A stretch of 64,000 bases of DNA from SFHK01 sp045538305 (GTDB taxonomy: Bacteria; Bacillota; Clostridia; Christensenellales; Aristaeellaceae), in NCBI GenBank assembly GCA_045538305.1, contig JAZSRC010000037.1, positions 1 through 64,000 of the forward strand, read 5' to 3'. Shown here in pieces: positions 40,791 to 49,190 of the stretch; positions within the stretch are counted from its first letter, which is position 1; the number at the start of each line of letters is the position of its first letter. Below the pieces are notes generated by a model, which was not told where the DNA came from, did no database searches, and saw only the letters and a list, made by a program, of their open reading frames with translations. Position numbers and translations under genes: made by a program.

Positions 40791-42065
40791 TTATTCGTCC
40801 GTTGATTTGTCGGTTGAGTCGTCGGGCTTCTCCGTTCCTATTCTTCTTACCTGAATCAGGGAGGCGCGGTGCATATCCAGTTCTTTTACGGTAATTTCCA
40901 GCGTTTCAAAAGTGAAGCTGTCGCCAAGCTCCGGAATTTTTGCAAGCTGCTCGGCTACCCAGCCGCCCAGAGAGACAATTTCGGAATTGGCGGATACGCC
41001 GAAAAACTCGCAGAAATCGTCGTGGTTTACATTGCCGTCAACCAGATATGTGTTCTCGTCAACTTTTTTGTATTCTTCGATGACTTCATCATGCTCGTCC
41101 CAGATATCGCCAACCAGCTCTTCAAGGATATCCTCCATCGTGATCAAACCATAGGTTCCGCCGTATTCGTCCAGTACGATGGCTATATGGGATTTATGTT
41201 TCTGAAGAACTTTTAAAAGATCGTCGATTTTTTCACTCATGGGAACGAACAGCGGGGGAACCATGATCTCGCGGATGCTTTTGGGAGTGATGCCGGTTTC
41301 CGTATAAAAGTCCTTTTGGTGGATGATGCCGATAATGTTGTCGATGGTTTCTTCATATACGGGAAGGCGTGAGAACTTGCTTTCGTCGAAGATGCGGGAA
41401 ATCTCTTTCTTATCGTCGTCTACGCTCACGGCTTCGATATCGGTTCTGTGAGTGAGGATGTCTTCAGTATTCAGCTCCGTGAATTCGATGGCATTTTTTA
41501 ATAGGTCGCCCTCATCGCTGTCTACGCTGCCGTCCTGCTGCACCTCTTCCACAAACATGAGCAGCTCTTCCTGACTCATCTTTTCGTTTTCGGGAACCTT
41601 TATAATGCGGGAAATAAGCTTTTTCCAAAAAGAGAATAGAAAATTCAGCGGGGTGAACAAGAAGATGAGCAGTCGGATGATGGGAGCAGAAAACATTGCG
41701 AAGGATTCGGGCATATCCTTGGCGATGCTTTTGGGGGTAATTTCGCCAAAGATCAATACTACGACAGTGATGACGATTGTAGAAATCGACGCGCCCTTTG
41801 AACCGATCAGATCGACAAAAAATAGCGTAGCCGCGGAAGCCAGAGCAATATTGACAATGTTGTTCCCTACCAGAATGGTTGAAATCAGCTTATCGTAGGA
41901 TTCCGAAAGGTCGCGTACGAGCGCAGCCTTTTTGTTGCCCTTTTCAGCCAAGGCTTTGATGCGCGTTTTATTTAAGGAAGAAAACGCAGTTTCCGTTGCG
42001 GAAAAATACGCCGACATGACTACGCAGGCAAGCATAAACAGAATACTGGGCAAGTGTTCGTCCAT
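40791..42065 (-). CDS. CNNM/CorC-family membrane protein (hemolysin C-like, putative Mg2+ efflux)
   Basis: A 424-residue protein. The N-terminal DUF21/CNNM domain (about 1-190) has four hydrophobic segments and begins with the family pattern SAYFSATETAFSSLNKTRIK (landmarks YFSATETAFSS). Two CBS domains follow (about 200-325; IMVPPLFVP and VLDEYGGTYGLITMEDILEELVGD, landmark DEYGGTYGL), and a CorC_HlyC domain ends the protein (about 340-410). Members such as S. aureus MpfA and CNNM proteins take part in Mg2+ export or homeostasis; older annotations say hemolysin. A ribosome site AAAGGAG is present. It has a 170-nt leader with an intrinsic terminator, suggesting attenuation. Confidence 0.9.
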   Translation of the reverse strand: MDEHLPSILFMLACVVMSAYFSATETAFSSLNKTRIKALAEKGNKKAALVRDLSESYDKLISTILVGNNIVNIALASAATLFFVDLIGSKGASISTIVITVVVLIFGEITPKSIAKDMPESFAMFSAPIIRLLIFLFTPLNFLFSFWKKLISRIIKVPENEKMSQEELLMFVEEVQQDGSVDSDEGDLLKNAIEFTELNTEDILTHRTDIEAVSVDDDKKEISRIFDESKFSRLPVYEETIDNIIGIIHQKDFYTETGITPKSIREIMVPPLFVPMSEKIDDLLKVLQKHKSHIAIVLDEYGGTYGLITMEDILEELVGDIWDEHDEVIEEYKKVDENTYLVDGNVNHDDFCEFFGVSANSEIVSLGGWVAEQLAKIPELGDSFTFETLEITVKELDMHRASLIQVRRIGTEKPDDSTDKSTDE

Positions 42066-42105
42066 TTTTCATACTCCTTTTATTGGCGGGGCAGAGCGGA
42101 AGCAC

Positions 42106-42144
42106 AAAAAGGCATATCTGCCTTGATTACAATGCAGATATGCC
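42106..42144 (-). terminator. Leader terminator (attenuator) before the CorC-type gene
   Basis: On the minus strand a perfect 11-bp stem (42144-42134 with 42121-42111) with a 12-nt loop is followed by TTTTT (42110-42106). It stands between the promoter (42243-42271) and the start codon (42065), so most transcripts should stop here unless the hairpin is prevented. Confidence 0.88.
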
Positions 42145-42207
42145 GTATGAATATGTCTTGAGGGGATAAGGGACCTCGCCTTTATCGCCTGTACTGTCCG
42201 CTTCCAT
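42127..42207 (-). CDS. Possible acidic leader peptide of the CorC-type gene
   Basis: A 26-codon frame starts with Met-Glu-Ala-Asp and also contains PYP; its stop codon lies in the loop of the leader terminator. AAGGAG is upstream but at 13 nt, longer than ideal. A ribosome reaching the stop would cover the 5' arm of the terminator (the last codons GGC ATA TCT GC are that arm), so translation would favour read-through. Acidic/Pro N termini are known to make ribosomes fall off at low Mg2+ in E. coli, and the controlled gene is a putative Mg2+ exporter. The frame may also be chance within a riboswitch. Confidence 0.35.
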   Translation of the reverse strand: MEADSTGDKGEVPYPLKTYSYGISAL

Positions 42208-42242
42208 GTGGTGTGAATTGCTCCTTATCAGTTACTTAGGCA

Positions 42243-42271
42243 ATTATAGCAGAGAAATTGAATAAGGTCAA
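42243..42271 (-). promoter_or_regulatory. Promoter of the CorC-type gene
   Basis: On the minus strand TTGACC (42271-42266) and TATAAT (42248-42243) are 17 nt apart, with TGC before the -10. Predicted transcription start is near 42236, about 170 nt before the coding region. Confidence 0.8.
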
Positions 42272-42321
42272 TAGTGCACGGATGGGATAATGAATATTTA
42301 TTATTGCGCATTTTGCTTGAC

Positions 42322-42363
42322 GGAAAATAAAAAGAGCCGATGCCGTTAAGCAGCAGCTCTTTT
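42322..42363 (-). terminator. Terminator of rpmB
   Basis: An 8-bp stem AAAAGAGC/GCTCTTTT (42363-42356 with 42337-42330), extended inside by a few pairs, is followed on the minus strand by a T-rich run. It lies about 20 nt after the rpmB stop. Confidence 0.75.
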
Positions 42364-42382
42364 ACCTTGGCAGGAACATGCG

Positions 42383-42574
42383 TCAGACCGCGCGCTCCAC
42401 CTTGCCGCTGCGCAGGCAGCGGGTGCATACGGACATGCGGGTAGCATTGCCGTTCACGAGAACACGTACCTTCTGGGTGTTCGGAGCCCAAGTGCGGCGC
42501 GTCTTGCGATTGGAGTGGCTTACGTTGTTGCCGTATACGATGCCCTTGTGGCAGATTTCACAGAATTTGCCCAT
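42383..42574 (-). CDS. rpmB: 50S ribosomal protein L28
   Basis: A 63-residue ribosomal protein. It is the zinc-binding (C+) form: CEIC near the N terminus (residues 5-8) and CTRC near the C terminus. NNVSHSNRKTRRTW and NTQKVRV are typical L28 sequences. The start at 42574 follows GAAGGAGG by 8 nt; an in-frame ATG at 42583 adds only three residues and lies too close to that site. It is a single-gene unit with its own promoter and terminator. Confidence 0.97.
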   Translation of the reverse strand: MGKFCEICHKGIVYGNNVSHSNRKTRRTWAPNTQKVRVLVNGNATRMSVCTRCLRSGKVERAV

Positions 42575-42618
42575 TACACACACCTCCTTCAGGAGTATAT
42601 CGCATCAAAACAACAAGT

Positions 42619-42647
42619 ATTATAACAGATACATGCTAACTATGCAA
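42619..42647 (-). promoter_or_regulatory. Promoter of rpmB
   Basis: On the minus strand TTGCAT (42647-42642) and TATAAT (42624-42619) are 17 nt apart. Confidence 0.78.
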
Positions 42648-42699
42648 GTGAATTTTCTGATTAAATTCTTGTTCGCATGTAAAGATACGAAGAAAACCA

Positions 42700-42728
42700 T
42701 TGCACTGGGCACAGAAATTGGCTAAAAT
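42700..42728 (+). promoter_or_regulatory. Promoter of the ACT-UPF0210 pair
   Basis: TTGCAC (42700-42705) and TAAAAT (42723-42728) are 17 nt apart, about 24 nt before the start codon. Confidence 0.65.
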
Positions 42729-42751
42729 ATGGTAAAAGAGGAGGCGACGAA

Positions 42752-43033
42752 ATGAACGATATGAAAAAAGCTGTAATCAGCGTGCTGGGCATTGATAAAA
42801 AGGGGATTATCGCTCACGTGAGCGCCATACTGCTTGCGCATGATGCCAATATTTTGGATATCAAACAGACGGTTGTTTCGGAGTATTTCAATATGATACT
42901 GATCGCGGATATCTCTTCCGAGGCATGCTCCTTCCAGGCGCTTTCCGATGCGCTTACAGAGCTTGGCAATCAGATCGGCCTTCAGATCCGCACACAGCGC
43001 AGCGAGATTTTTGAAGCGATGTACAGGGTATAA
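42752..43033 (+). CDS. ACT-domain protein, UPF0237 family
   Basis: A 93-residue protein made of one ACT domain (AVISVLGIDKKGIIAHVSAIL, landmarks VLGIDKKGIIA; then ANILDIKQTV). ACT domains bind small ligands, usually amino acids. The family has no assigned reaction. It is followed 15 nt downstream by a UPF0210 gene, a pairing kept in many Firmicutes, which suggests that it is a regulatory partner of that protein. GAGGAGG lies before the ATG. Confidence 0.9.
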   Translation: MNDMKKAVISVLGIDKKGIIAHVSAILLAHDANILDIKQTVVSEYFNMILIADISSEACSFQALSDALTELGNQIGLQIRTQRSEIFEAMYRV

Positions 43034-43048
43034 AAGGGGGAAGCAGGT

Positions 43049-44407
43049 ATGGATCTGATCAGCACCGGTGAAATCCTTTCTACCCTTCGGATGATAGATA
43101 AGCAAAAGCTGGATGTGCGCACTATTACAATGGGCATATCCCTTTTCGGCTGCGTGGCGGATGATGAAAAGCGCCTTTGCGAAAATGTATATGATCATAT
43201 TACCAAAAGCGCCGGAAACCTTGTTAAGGTAGGCGAAGCCATTGAACGCGAGTTCGGCGTTCCGATTGTCAATAAGCGCATATCTGTTACGCCGGCTGCG
43301 CTGATTACCGGCGGAATCAAAAATCCCGTTTCGCTCGCGCATGCCCTTGACAGAGCGGCTAGGGAAGTAGGCGTTAATTTTATCGGCGGCTATTCCGCGC
43401 TGGTTCAAAAGGGCATTACCCGTGCGGACCGGGCTGTTATGGAATCGATTCCTGAAGCGCTTTCCACAACAGATTTCCTTTGTTCGTCCGTGAATGTTGG
43501 CACGACGCGCGCAGGCATTGATATGGACGCCGTATTGATGATGGGAATAATCATCAAGGAAACTTCTATGAAAACTGCGGACAAAGGCGGCCTTGGTTGT
43601 GCGAAGCTGGTTGTGTTTGCAAATGCCGTTGAAGATAATCCCTTTATGGCGGGCGCGTTTCACGGGCCGGGCGAGGGCGATACGGCAGTAAGCGTTGGCG
43701 TTTCGGGCCCTGGCGTTGTCAAAAATGCGCTTGAAAGCGTGAAAGGCCAGCCGTTTGATGTGGTGTCGGAAACCATTAAGCGAACGGCGTTCCGCATTAC
43801 CAGAATCGGTCAGCTGGTTGCCTTGGAGGCTTCCCGCCGTTTGAATGTGCCCTTTGGCATTGTGGATCTTTCCCTTGCGCCTACGCCGGCTGTGGGCGAT
43901 TCGGTAGCGGCGATTCTTGAAGAAATGGGCCTTGAGGTCTGCGGTACGCATGGAACCACTGCGGCGCTTGCGCTTCTGAACGACGCGGTCAAAAAGGGCG
44001 GCGTAATGGCTTCCTCCCATGTGGGCGGACTGTCGGGTGCGTTTATACCGGTCAGCGAAGATATTGGCATGATTCATGCGGCGGAAAAAGGTGCTCTGAC
44101 GCTTGATAAGCTGGAAGCGATGACCTGCGTTTGTTCCGTAGGTCTTGATATGATCGCCGTGCCCGGCGATACGACGGCGGAAACCATATCGGCAATCATG
44201 GCGGATGAGGCTGCCATCGGTATGGTAAACAACAAAACCGTTGCGCTGCGCATTATTCCCGTTCCCGAAAAAACGGTTGGCGACAGCGTGGAATTTGGCG
44301 GATTGCTGGGCTACGCGCCGATTATGCCGGTTCATCCGTTCTCTTCTGCTGATTTTGTCCGCCGCGGCGGCCGCATTCCTGCGCCGCTTCACAGTCTCAG
44401 AAACTAA
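43049..44407 (+). CDS. UPF0210 (DUF711) family protein
   Basis: A 452-residue protein of a widely conserved family without proven function; the fold is distantly related to glycyl-radical enzymes but no glycyl-radical loop is evident. Conserved stretches include KRISVTPAALI, FIGGYSALVQKG, the FCGAFHGPGEGD-type region (here AGAFHGPGEGD), APTPAVGDSVA, and CGTHGTTAALALLND. Length is normal for the family. It is cotranscribed with the ACT protein. A strong promoter for the next operon begins at the stop codon. Confidence 0.9.
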   Translation: MDLISTGEILSTLRMIDKQKLDVRTITMGISLFGCVADDEKRLCENVYDHITKSAGNLVKVGEAIEREFGVPIVNKRISVTPAALITGGIKNPVSLAHALDRAAREVGVNFIGGYSALVQKGITRADRAVMESIPEALSTTDFLCSSVNVGTTRAGIDMDAVLMMGIIIKETSMKTADKGGLGCAKLVVFANAVEDNPFMAGAFHGPGEGDTAVSVGVSGPGVVKNALESVKGQPFDVVSETIKRTAFRITRIGQLVALEASRRLNVPFGIVDLSLAPTPAVGDSVAAILEEMGLEVCGTHGTTAALALLNDAVKKGGVMASSHVGGLSGAFIPVSEDIGMIHAAEKGALTLDKLEAMTCVCSVGLDMIAVPGDTTAETISAIMADEAAIGMVNNKTVALRIIPVPEKTVGDSVEFGGLLGYAPIMPVHPFSSADFVRRGGRIPAPLHSLRN

Positions 44408-44409
44408 GC

Positions 44410-44438
44410 TTGCTAAATGGCGTAAAACATGCTATAAT
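44410..44438 (+). promoter_or_regulatory. Promoter of the asp23-fakA-recG operon
   Basis: TTGCTA (44410-44415) and TATAAT (44433-44438) with a 17-nt spacer and TGC before the -10, about 75 nt before the Asp23 start. Confidence 0.8.
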
Positions 44439-44515
44439 ATAATTGCAGACAGGTATGCCCTGCTGCATGGCGGCTTTACGTGGGTAAAGCTGCATTTAGA
44501 CTTGGAGGTAAAACG

Positions 44516-44866
44516 ATGGACTGCAAGTATACTACAGGGCTTGGCGTTGTATCTGTAAGCGAAGAAGTGCTGTTAAAAGTAGCCGGCTATACTGCTATGG
44601 GCTGCTACGGCATTGTCGGAATGGCTTCCAAGCGCTCTACGGATGGCATTGTGCAGATGCTTGGCATTGAAAATCTTTCGCGCGGCGTGAAGGTTCGTCT
44701 GCTTAACGACCGTGTGGATGTTGATCTGTATATTATCGTGGAATACGGTATTTCTATTTCCGCAGTTGCAGCCACGCTGATTGATACGGTAAAGTACAAT
44801 GTAGAGCAGCTCACCGGTATCAAAGTAAATCAGGTGAATGTTTCTATTGAGGATATCCGCGTTTAA
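44516..44866 (+). CDS. Asp23/Gls24 (YloU-like) family protein
   Basis: A 116-residue cytoplasmic protein of the Asp23/DUF322 family. Landmarks are GVVSVSEEVLLKVAGYTA, GVKVRLLNDRVDVDLYIIVEYG (landmarks VSEEVLLKVA and VDVDLYIIVEYG) and a C-terminal VNQVNVSIEDI. Members influence membrane or envelope homeostasis and commonly stand before fakA (yloU-yloV in B. subtilis). The start at 44516 is supported by TTGGAGG 8 nt upstream; an in-frame ATG at 44480 has no such site. Confidence 0.92.
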   Translation: MDCKYTTGLGVVSVSEEVLLKVAGYTAMGCYGIVGMASKRSTDGIVQMLGIENLSRGVKVRLLNDRVDVDLYIIVEYGISISAVAATLIDTVKYNVEQLTGIKVNQVNVSIEDIRV

Positions 44867-44963
44867 TTATTCCGGCGGCAGCGGCATCACATGCGGCTTC
44901 CGTACACGCGCGCATGGCGGGGATCGTCATTTTGGCGCGCGCATAGGTTGGAGGAAGATATAA

Positions 44964-46613
44964 ATGGCCATAAAAACAATAGATGGCAGCATGCTGAAGG
45001 AAATGTACCTTTCCGGATGCGCGCTTTTGAATCAGAACCGCGAAAGCGTTGATGCGCTGAATGTGTTTCCGGTTCCGGATGGCGATACGGGCACCAATAT
45101 GAGCCAGACCGTGAACGCAGCGGCGAAGGAACTGAATTCCCGTCCCTTCTCCAGCGTATCCGATGTTGCCTCATCCATGGCGCGCGGCGCGCTGAAGGGT
45201 GCGCGGGGTAATTCCGGCGTTATTCTCAGCCAGATTCTGCGCGGTATTGCAAGTGCCTTGGAAGGGCATGAAGAAATGGACGGCGAACTGCTGGTGAAGG
45301 CAATGCGTTCCGGCGCACAGACGGCATACAAGGCCGTTATGAAGCCGAAGGAGGGCACGATTCTGACCGTAGCCCGCGTGATTGCCGAGGAGCTTGAGGC
45401 ATATTATGCTCAGGGTCATACCGATGTGGTCGACCTTTTCCAAATGCTGATGAAGAGCGGCGAGGCAATACTGAAAAAGACGCCGGATATGCTTCCGGTT
45501 CTCAAACAGGCAGGCGTGGTGGATTCCGGCGGAAAGGGCCTGATGGTCATTTATGCGGGCTTCTATTCCGCGCTTACCGGCACTCCTGTGGAGTCGATTG
45601 AAGAAAACGTACAGGTGAAGCTCCCCGGTGATTACGTAGACGATCATGAGTCGATTGAAGAAATCACCTTCGGGTACTGCACCGAATTTATCGTTTCTCA
45701 TCCAAGACCCGATCTTAAAAACGCAGATGTTACCCGCCTTCGCAAGCGCCTGGAAAGAATCGGCGATTGCGTGCTGGTAATTTCCGATATGTCGGTGGTA
45801 AAGGTACATGTGCATACAAACGATCCCGGCAAAGCGCTTCAGATGGCGCTGGAGCTTGGCGAACTTGATGCGATCAAGATCGACAACATGCTGGAGGAAC
45901 ACCGCGAGCGCGTTCGCATGCAGGAGGAAAGGCTTGCCGCTGAAAAAGCTAAGATGAAGGAATTCGGTATTGTCGCGGTTGCGCTTGGCGATGGCTTTAC
46001 CGAAATCTTCAAGTCGCTCAACGTAGACAAGATTGTTGACGGTGGCCAGACCATGAACCCCAGCATTAACGAAATCCATCAGGCGATTGAATCCACCAAC
46101 GCAAAGAACGTATTCGTTCTTCCGAATAATACCAATATCATCCTTGCCGCGCAGCAGGCTTCAGAGCTCACAGACAGGAATGTATTTGTTCTTCCCACCA
46201 AGTCTGTTCCGATGGGCATTGCTGCGGCGATTGCCTTTACCGAGGATGCTTCCGCCGAGGACAACCTTGCCGAAATGAACGAGGCTGCGGATCGCGTGCA
46301 TACTGCGTCCATTACCTATGCTGTGCGCGATACCATTTTTGACGGCCGTGAGATTCACGAAAATGATATCATGGGCATGGTGGACAACCGCATCCAAGTA
46401 CTCGGCAGTGATGTGCATGAGGTTTCCAAGGAAGTGGTTCAGGGTATGGTGGATGACGACAGCGGCCTGATCACCATCTATTATGGCAGCGACGTCGAAG
46501 AGGAGCGCGCCCAGAAACTGCAATCTGAGTTCGAAGAGCTTTTCCCGGACTGCGATGTAGAGCTTCAGCGCGGAGGCCAGCCGCTGTATTATTATCTGAT
46601 TTCAGTTGAATAG
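44964..46613 (+). CDS. fakA: Fatty acid kinase catalytic subunit FakA (DAK2 domain, YloV)
   Basis: A 549-residue kinase phosphorylating fatty acids bound to a FakB (DegV-family) carrier for phospholipid synthesis. The N-terminal DAK2 domain (about 1-200) has the magnesium/ATP motif NVFPVPDGDTGTNMS (about 31-45) and GARGNSGVILSQ. A central domain follows (about 225-320, CTEFIV...VHVHTNDPG) and a C-terminal Fak-specific domain. No fakB gene is present in the window. GGAGGA precedes the ATG. The order Asp23-FakA-RecG matches other Firmicutes. Confidence 0.94.
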   Translation: MAIKTIDGSMLKEMYLSGCALLNQNRESVDALNVFPVPDGDTGTNMSQTVNAAAKELNSRPFSSVSDVASSMARGALKGARGNSGVILSQILRGIASALEGHEEMDGELLVKAMRSGAQTAYKAVMKPKEGTILTVARVIAEELEAYYAQGHTDVVDLFQMLMKSGEAILKKTPDMLPVLKQAGVVDSGGKGLMVIYAGFYSALTGTPVESIEENVQVKLPGDYVDDHESIEEITFGYCTEFIVSHPRPDLKNADVTRLRKRLERIGDCVLVISDMSVVKVHVHTNDPGKALQMALELGELDAIKIDNMLEEHRERVRMQEERLAAEKAKMKEFGIVAVALGDGFTEIFKSLNVDKIVDGGQTMNPSINEIHQAIESTNAKNVFVLPNNTNIILAAQQASELTDRNVFVLPTKSVPMGIAAAIAFTEDASAEDNLAEMNEAADRVHTASITYAVRDTIFDGREIHENDIMGMVDNRIQVLGSDVHEVSKEVVQGMVDDDSGLITIYYGSDVEEERAQKLQSEFEELFPDCDVELQRGGQPLYYYLISVE

Positions 46614-46645
46614 TTCTTCGGGCGCATACCGCCCGATGGGAAATG

Positions 46646-46688
46646 ACGGGGCTGTTGATGACCGAAAGTCGTACACAGTCCCGTTTTT
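46646..46688 (+). terminator. Intrinsic terminator between fakA and recG
   Basis: A 10-bp stem with one G-U pair (46646-46655 with 46675-46684) encloses a second small hairpin and is followed by TTTTT (46684-46688). It lies 12 nt before the chosen recG start, so recG expression depends on read-through or on regulation here. Confidence 0.7.
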
Positions 46689-46699
46689 ATGGAGTGTGT

Positions 46700-48724
46700 A
46701 TGGAATTGACAGGGAATTCGCATTTGGATATGCCGATTTCGTCCATTAAGGGCGTTGGGCCAAAGCGAAATAAGGAGCTGAACGAGGCCGGGATCCGTAC
46801 GGTTCGCGACCTTTTGCTCTTTATGCCCGCTCAATACCGTGATTTGTCGCGCATCGTAAGGCTTTGCGATCTGAAACCGGGTGAGATGTGCGCCATGCGC
46901 GTTCGGGTGGTAAAGCCTGCTTCGCAGGTATATGTAAAGCGGTTGATGATAACCAGAGCAATCGTGTCGGACGGTACGCAGGACATTCCAGTTGTATGGT
47001 TCAATCAGCCCTGGCTGAAGGCTGCATTGCCCGTAGGGCGGGAACTGCTTTTGTATGGACGGGCAGAAATCAAGAATAACAAACTGCAACTTTCCTCACC
47101 ATCAATCGAGCATGAGGAAGGGCTGATCCCTGTATACCGGCCCGTAGGCAGCATTGCGCCCAAAGCCATGCGGCAGATGATCGGGGAGGCGCTAAGCGGT
47201 CTTAGTCCAGATGTATCCGATTCTCTACCCCAATCCATCAGAAATGATTTCGGGCTCATGGACTGGGCAGAGAGCATACGATTGATTCATAACCCGCCAG
47301 ATGACGCCGCGCTTTCAGCTGCCCTGTACAGGCAAACATTTGAAAATCTGCTGATGTTTCAGCTTGCGGTGGGCCTTATGCGAAACACCGTTTCAAAGGG
47401 CGTATCGATCGATTGTGATGATCCGGCGGAGTTTTTTGAGAAACTTCCGTTTTCGCCTACCGGCGCGCAGGTGCGCGTAGCGCAAGATATTGCTACCGAT
47501 ATGCGCCTGACTGTACCGATGGCAAGACTTGTTCAGGGCGACGTTGGCTCCGGAAAGACGGCAGTGGCGTTTTGCGCGATATATCTTGCGGTCAAAGCCG
47601 GATGGCAGGCTGCGATGATGGCGCCTACAGAGATTCTGGCCGTTCAGCATTATGAAAGCGCCAAGCAGCTTCTGGAGCCTTTCGGTATTCGGATTGGACT
47701 TTTAACGGGCAGCATGACGCCCAAACAGCATAAAACAGCGCGCGAAGCGATTCTTTCCGGAGAATGGCAGGCGGTGTTCGGCACACATGCGCTGATTACC
47801 GAGAGCGTGGAATACAAAAAACTGGGCCTTGTAATAACGGATGAACAGCATAGATTCGGTGTACGGCAAAGAACGCTTCTTGAAGAAAAGGGTGATCATC
47901 CAAACGTGCTCGTAATGTCCGCTACGCCGATTCCCAGAACGCTTTCGCTCATTTTGTATGGCGATCTTGATATTTCGGTCATCGATGAAATGCCGCCTGG
48001 CAGAAAGCCTGTAAAAACCAGAATCGTTCCCGAAAGCAAGAGAAACGATATGTACGGATTTATCAGGCGCGAGGTGCAAAACGGAAGACAGGTGTATTTC
48101 GTTTGCCCGCTGGTGGAGGATTCCGAAGCGATTGAAGCCCAAAGCGCCGAAATCTTGTTTGATTCATTGAAAAACAATGTGTTTGCCGATCTGAGCGTTT
48201 GCCTTGTATATGGCAAGATGAAGCCCAGAGAAAAGGAAGAGGCCCTGGAATCGTTCCGAAGGGGCGATACGGATATCATGGTTTCGACCACTGTGATTGA
48301 AGTTGGCGTGAATGTACCAAATGCCAGCGTGATGGTCATTGAAAATGCCGAACGGTTCGGGCTTGCCCAATTGCATCAGCTGCGCGGGCGTGTCGGTCGA
48401 GGATCGGATGAAGCATGGTGCTTCCTGATGGCGGATTCCAATCAAAAGCTGAAAATCATGACAGAAACCAACGACGGGTTTATTATTGCCCAAAAGGATA
48501 TGGAATTGCGCGGTCCGGGTGAAATATTCGGAACCCGTCAGTCCGGCAGCGTGATGGAAGGCGCTATGAGCGAAGCAGCCGATGCCAATACGCTCAGAAT
48601 CACACACGAGCTTGCCAGAGCGCTGATCAAAAAAGCCAATGTGGATGATGACGCGCGTAAAGCGGTTGCTCTTGCAAAAGAATGGCTGAAAAACAGGCAA
48701 ACCATTCAGCTTTCGGCAAATTAA
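46700..48724 (+). CDS. recG: ATP-dependent DNA helicase RecG
   Basis: A 674-residue branch-migrating helicase for replication forks and Holliday junctions. The N-terminal wedge/OB domain begins with ISSIKGVGPKR and has the LLFMPAQYRD motif. The helicase core shows Walker A GDVGSGKTAVA (about 272-282), MAPTEILA, the DEQH box (ITDEQHRFG), MSATPIPRTL, and motif VI QLRGRVGRG. The start at 46700 is chosen because GGAG precedes it and because the earlier in-frame ATG at 46643 lies in the terminator stem; the length then matches the family. Confidence 0.95.
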   Translation: MELTGNSHLDMPISSIKGVGPKRNKELNEAGIRTVRDLLLFMPAQYRDLSRIVRLCDLKPGEMCAMRVRVVKPASQVYVKRLMITRAIVSDGTQDIPVVWFNQPWLKAALPVGRELLLYGRAEIKNNKLQLSSPSIEHEEGLIPVYRPVGSIAPKAMRQMIGEALSGLSPDVSDSLPQSIRNDFGLMDWAESIRLIHNPPDDAALSAALYRQTFENLLMFQLAVGLMRNTVSKGVSIDCDDPAEFFEKLPFSPTGAQVRVAQDIATDMRLTVPMARLVQGDVGSGKTAVAFCAIYLAVKAGWQAAMMAPTEILAVQHYESAKQLLEPFGIRIGLLTGSMTPKQHKTAREAILSGEWQAVFGTHALITESVEYKKLGLVITDEQHRFGVRQRTLLEEKGDHPNVLVMSATPIPRTLSLILYGDLDISVIDEMPPGRKPVKTRIVPESKRNDMYGFIRREVQNGRQVYFVCPLVEDSEAIEAQSAEILFDSLKNNVFADLSVCLVYGKMKPREKEEALESFRRGDTDIMVSTTVIEVGVNVPNASVMVIENAERFGLAQLHQLRGRVGRGSDEAWCFLMADSNQKLKIMTETNDGFIIAQKDMELRGPGEIFGTRQSGSVMEGAMSEAADANTLRITHELARALIKKANVDDDARKAVALAKEWLKNRQTIQLSAN

Positions 48725-48933
48725 TGAAAACGAATTTTACCAGTGTAAAACGCACCTTTGGAGAAACAATACAACCAGACTGATTCGGAATAGAGGCGTA
48801 TGAAACAGGACATGCAGGTTTTCTGGATCTTTGCCGGCAAGGATCGGAAGGAAAATGCTTTCTGCATGGACGGTTACTAACGCATATGCAATCTCTGCAT
48901 CAGCCTGAAAAATCTGAAGGAGTGTGTTTGATT

Positions 48934-49140
48934 ATGTCCAGCCGTAATTCCAATCGTATCAATGTACCCGAAGCCCGTAAAGCAATGGCAAACATGAAGC
49001 AGGAGGTTGCCAACGAACTTGGCATCACTCTGTCTGAAGGCTACAACGGCAATATCTCTGCCAGAGATGCCGGCCACATCGGCGGCAACATGGTCAAGAA
49101 GATGATCGAGGCGCAGGAGCGCTCGATGAGCGGCAAGTAA
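48934..49140 (+). CDS. Alpha/beta-type small acid-soluble spore protein (SASP)
   Basis: A 68-residue spore DNA-coating protein. The family signature is clear: VPEARKAMANMKQEVANELG (the GPR protease region), followed by LSEGYNGNISARDAG and IGGNMVKKMIEAQE. SASPs bind spore DNA as A-form-like complexes and protect it; they are degraded at germination. This is the best evidence that the organism makes endospores. The start follows GAAGGAG at 48934; an in-frame ATG at 48886 has no site. The 209-nt gap after recG shows no clear sigma-G promoter by eye. A strong terminator follows. Confidence 0.95.
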   Translation: MSSRNSNRINVPEARKAMANMKQEVANELGITLSEGYNGNISARDAGHIGGNMVKKMIEAQERSMSGK

Positions 49141-49190
49141 GCGATAAGCTTTCTTGGCGGATAAACGCTTCGCATAGACCAATCTGAATG

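Noticed and set aside
42145..42236. M-box magnesium riboswitch before the CorC-type gene
   Set aside because: AGGCGAGGTCCC resembles the AGGTGAGGCTCC core, but the following CGCTGCTGCCC-type conserved region is missing.
42722..44392. 556-codon minus-strand frame opposite the UPF0210 gene
   Set aside because: Shadow of the sense gene, with a composition rich in Arg, His and Asn typical of antisense translation; it also covers the sense promoter.
48800..48880. 26-codon frame between recG and the SASP gene
   Set aside because: The ribosome site is weak (AGAGGCG), no repeated codon, terminator or regulatory context is linked to it, and the peptide is unlike anything known to me.
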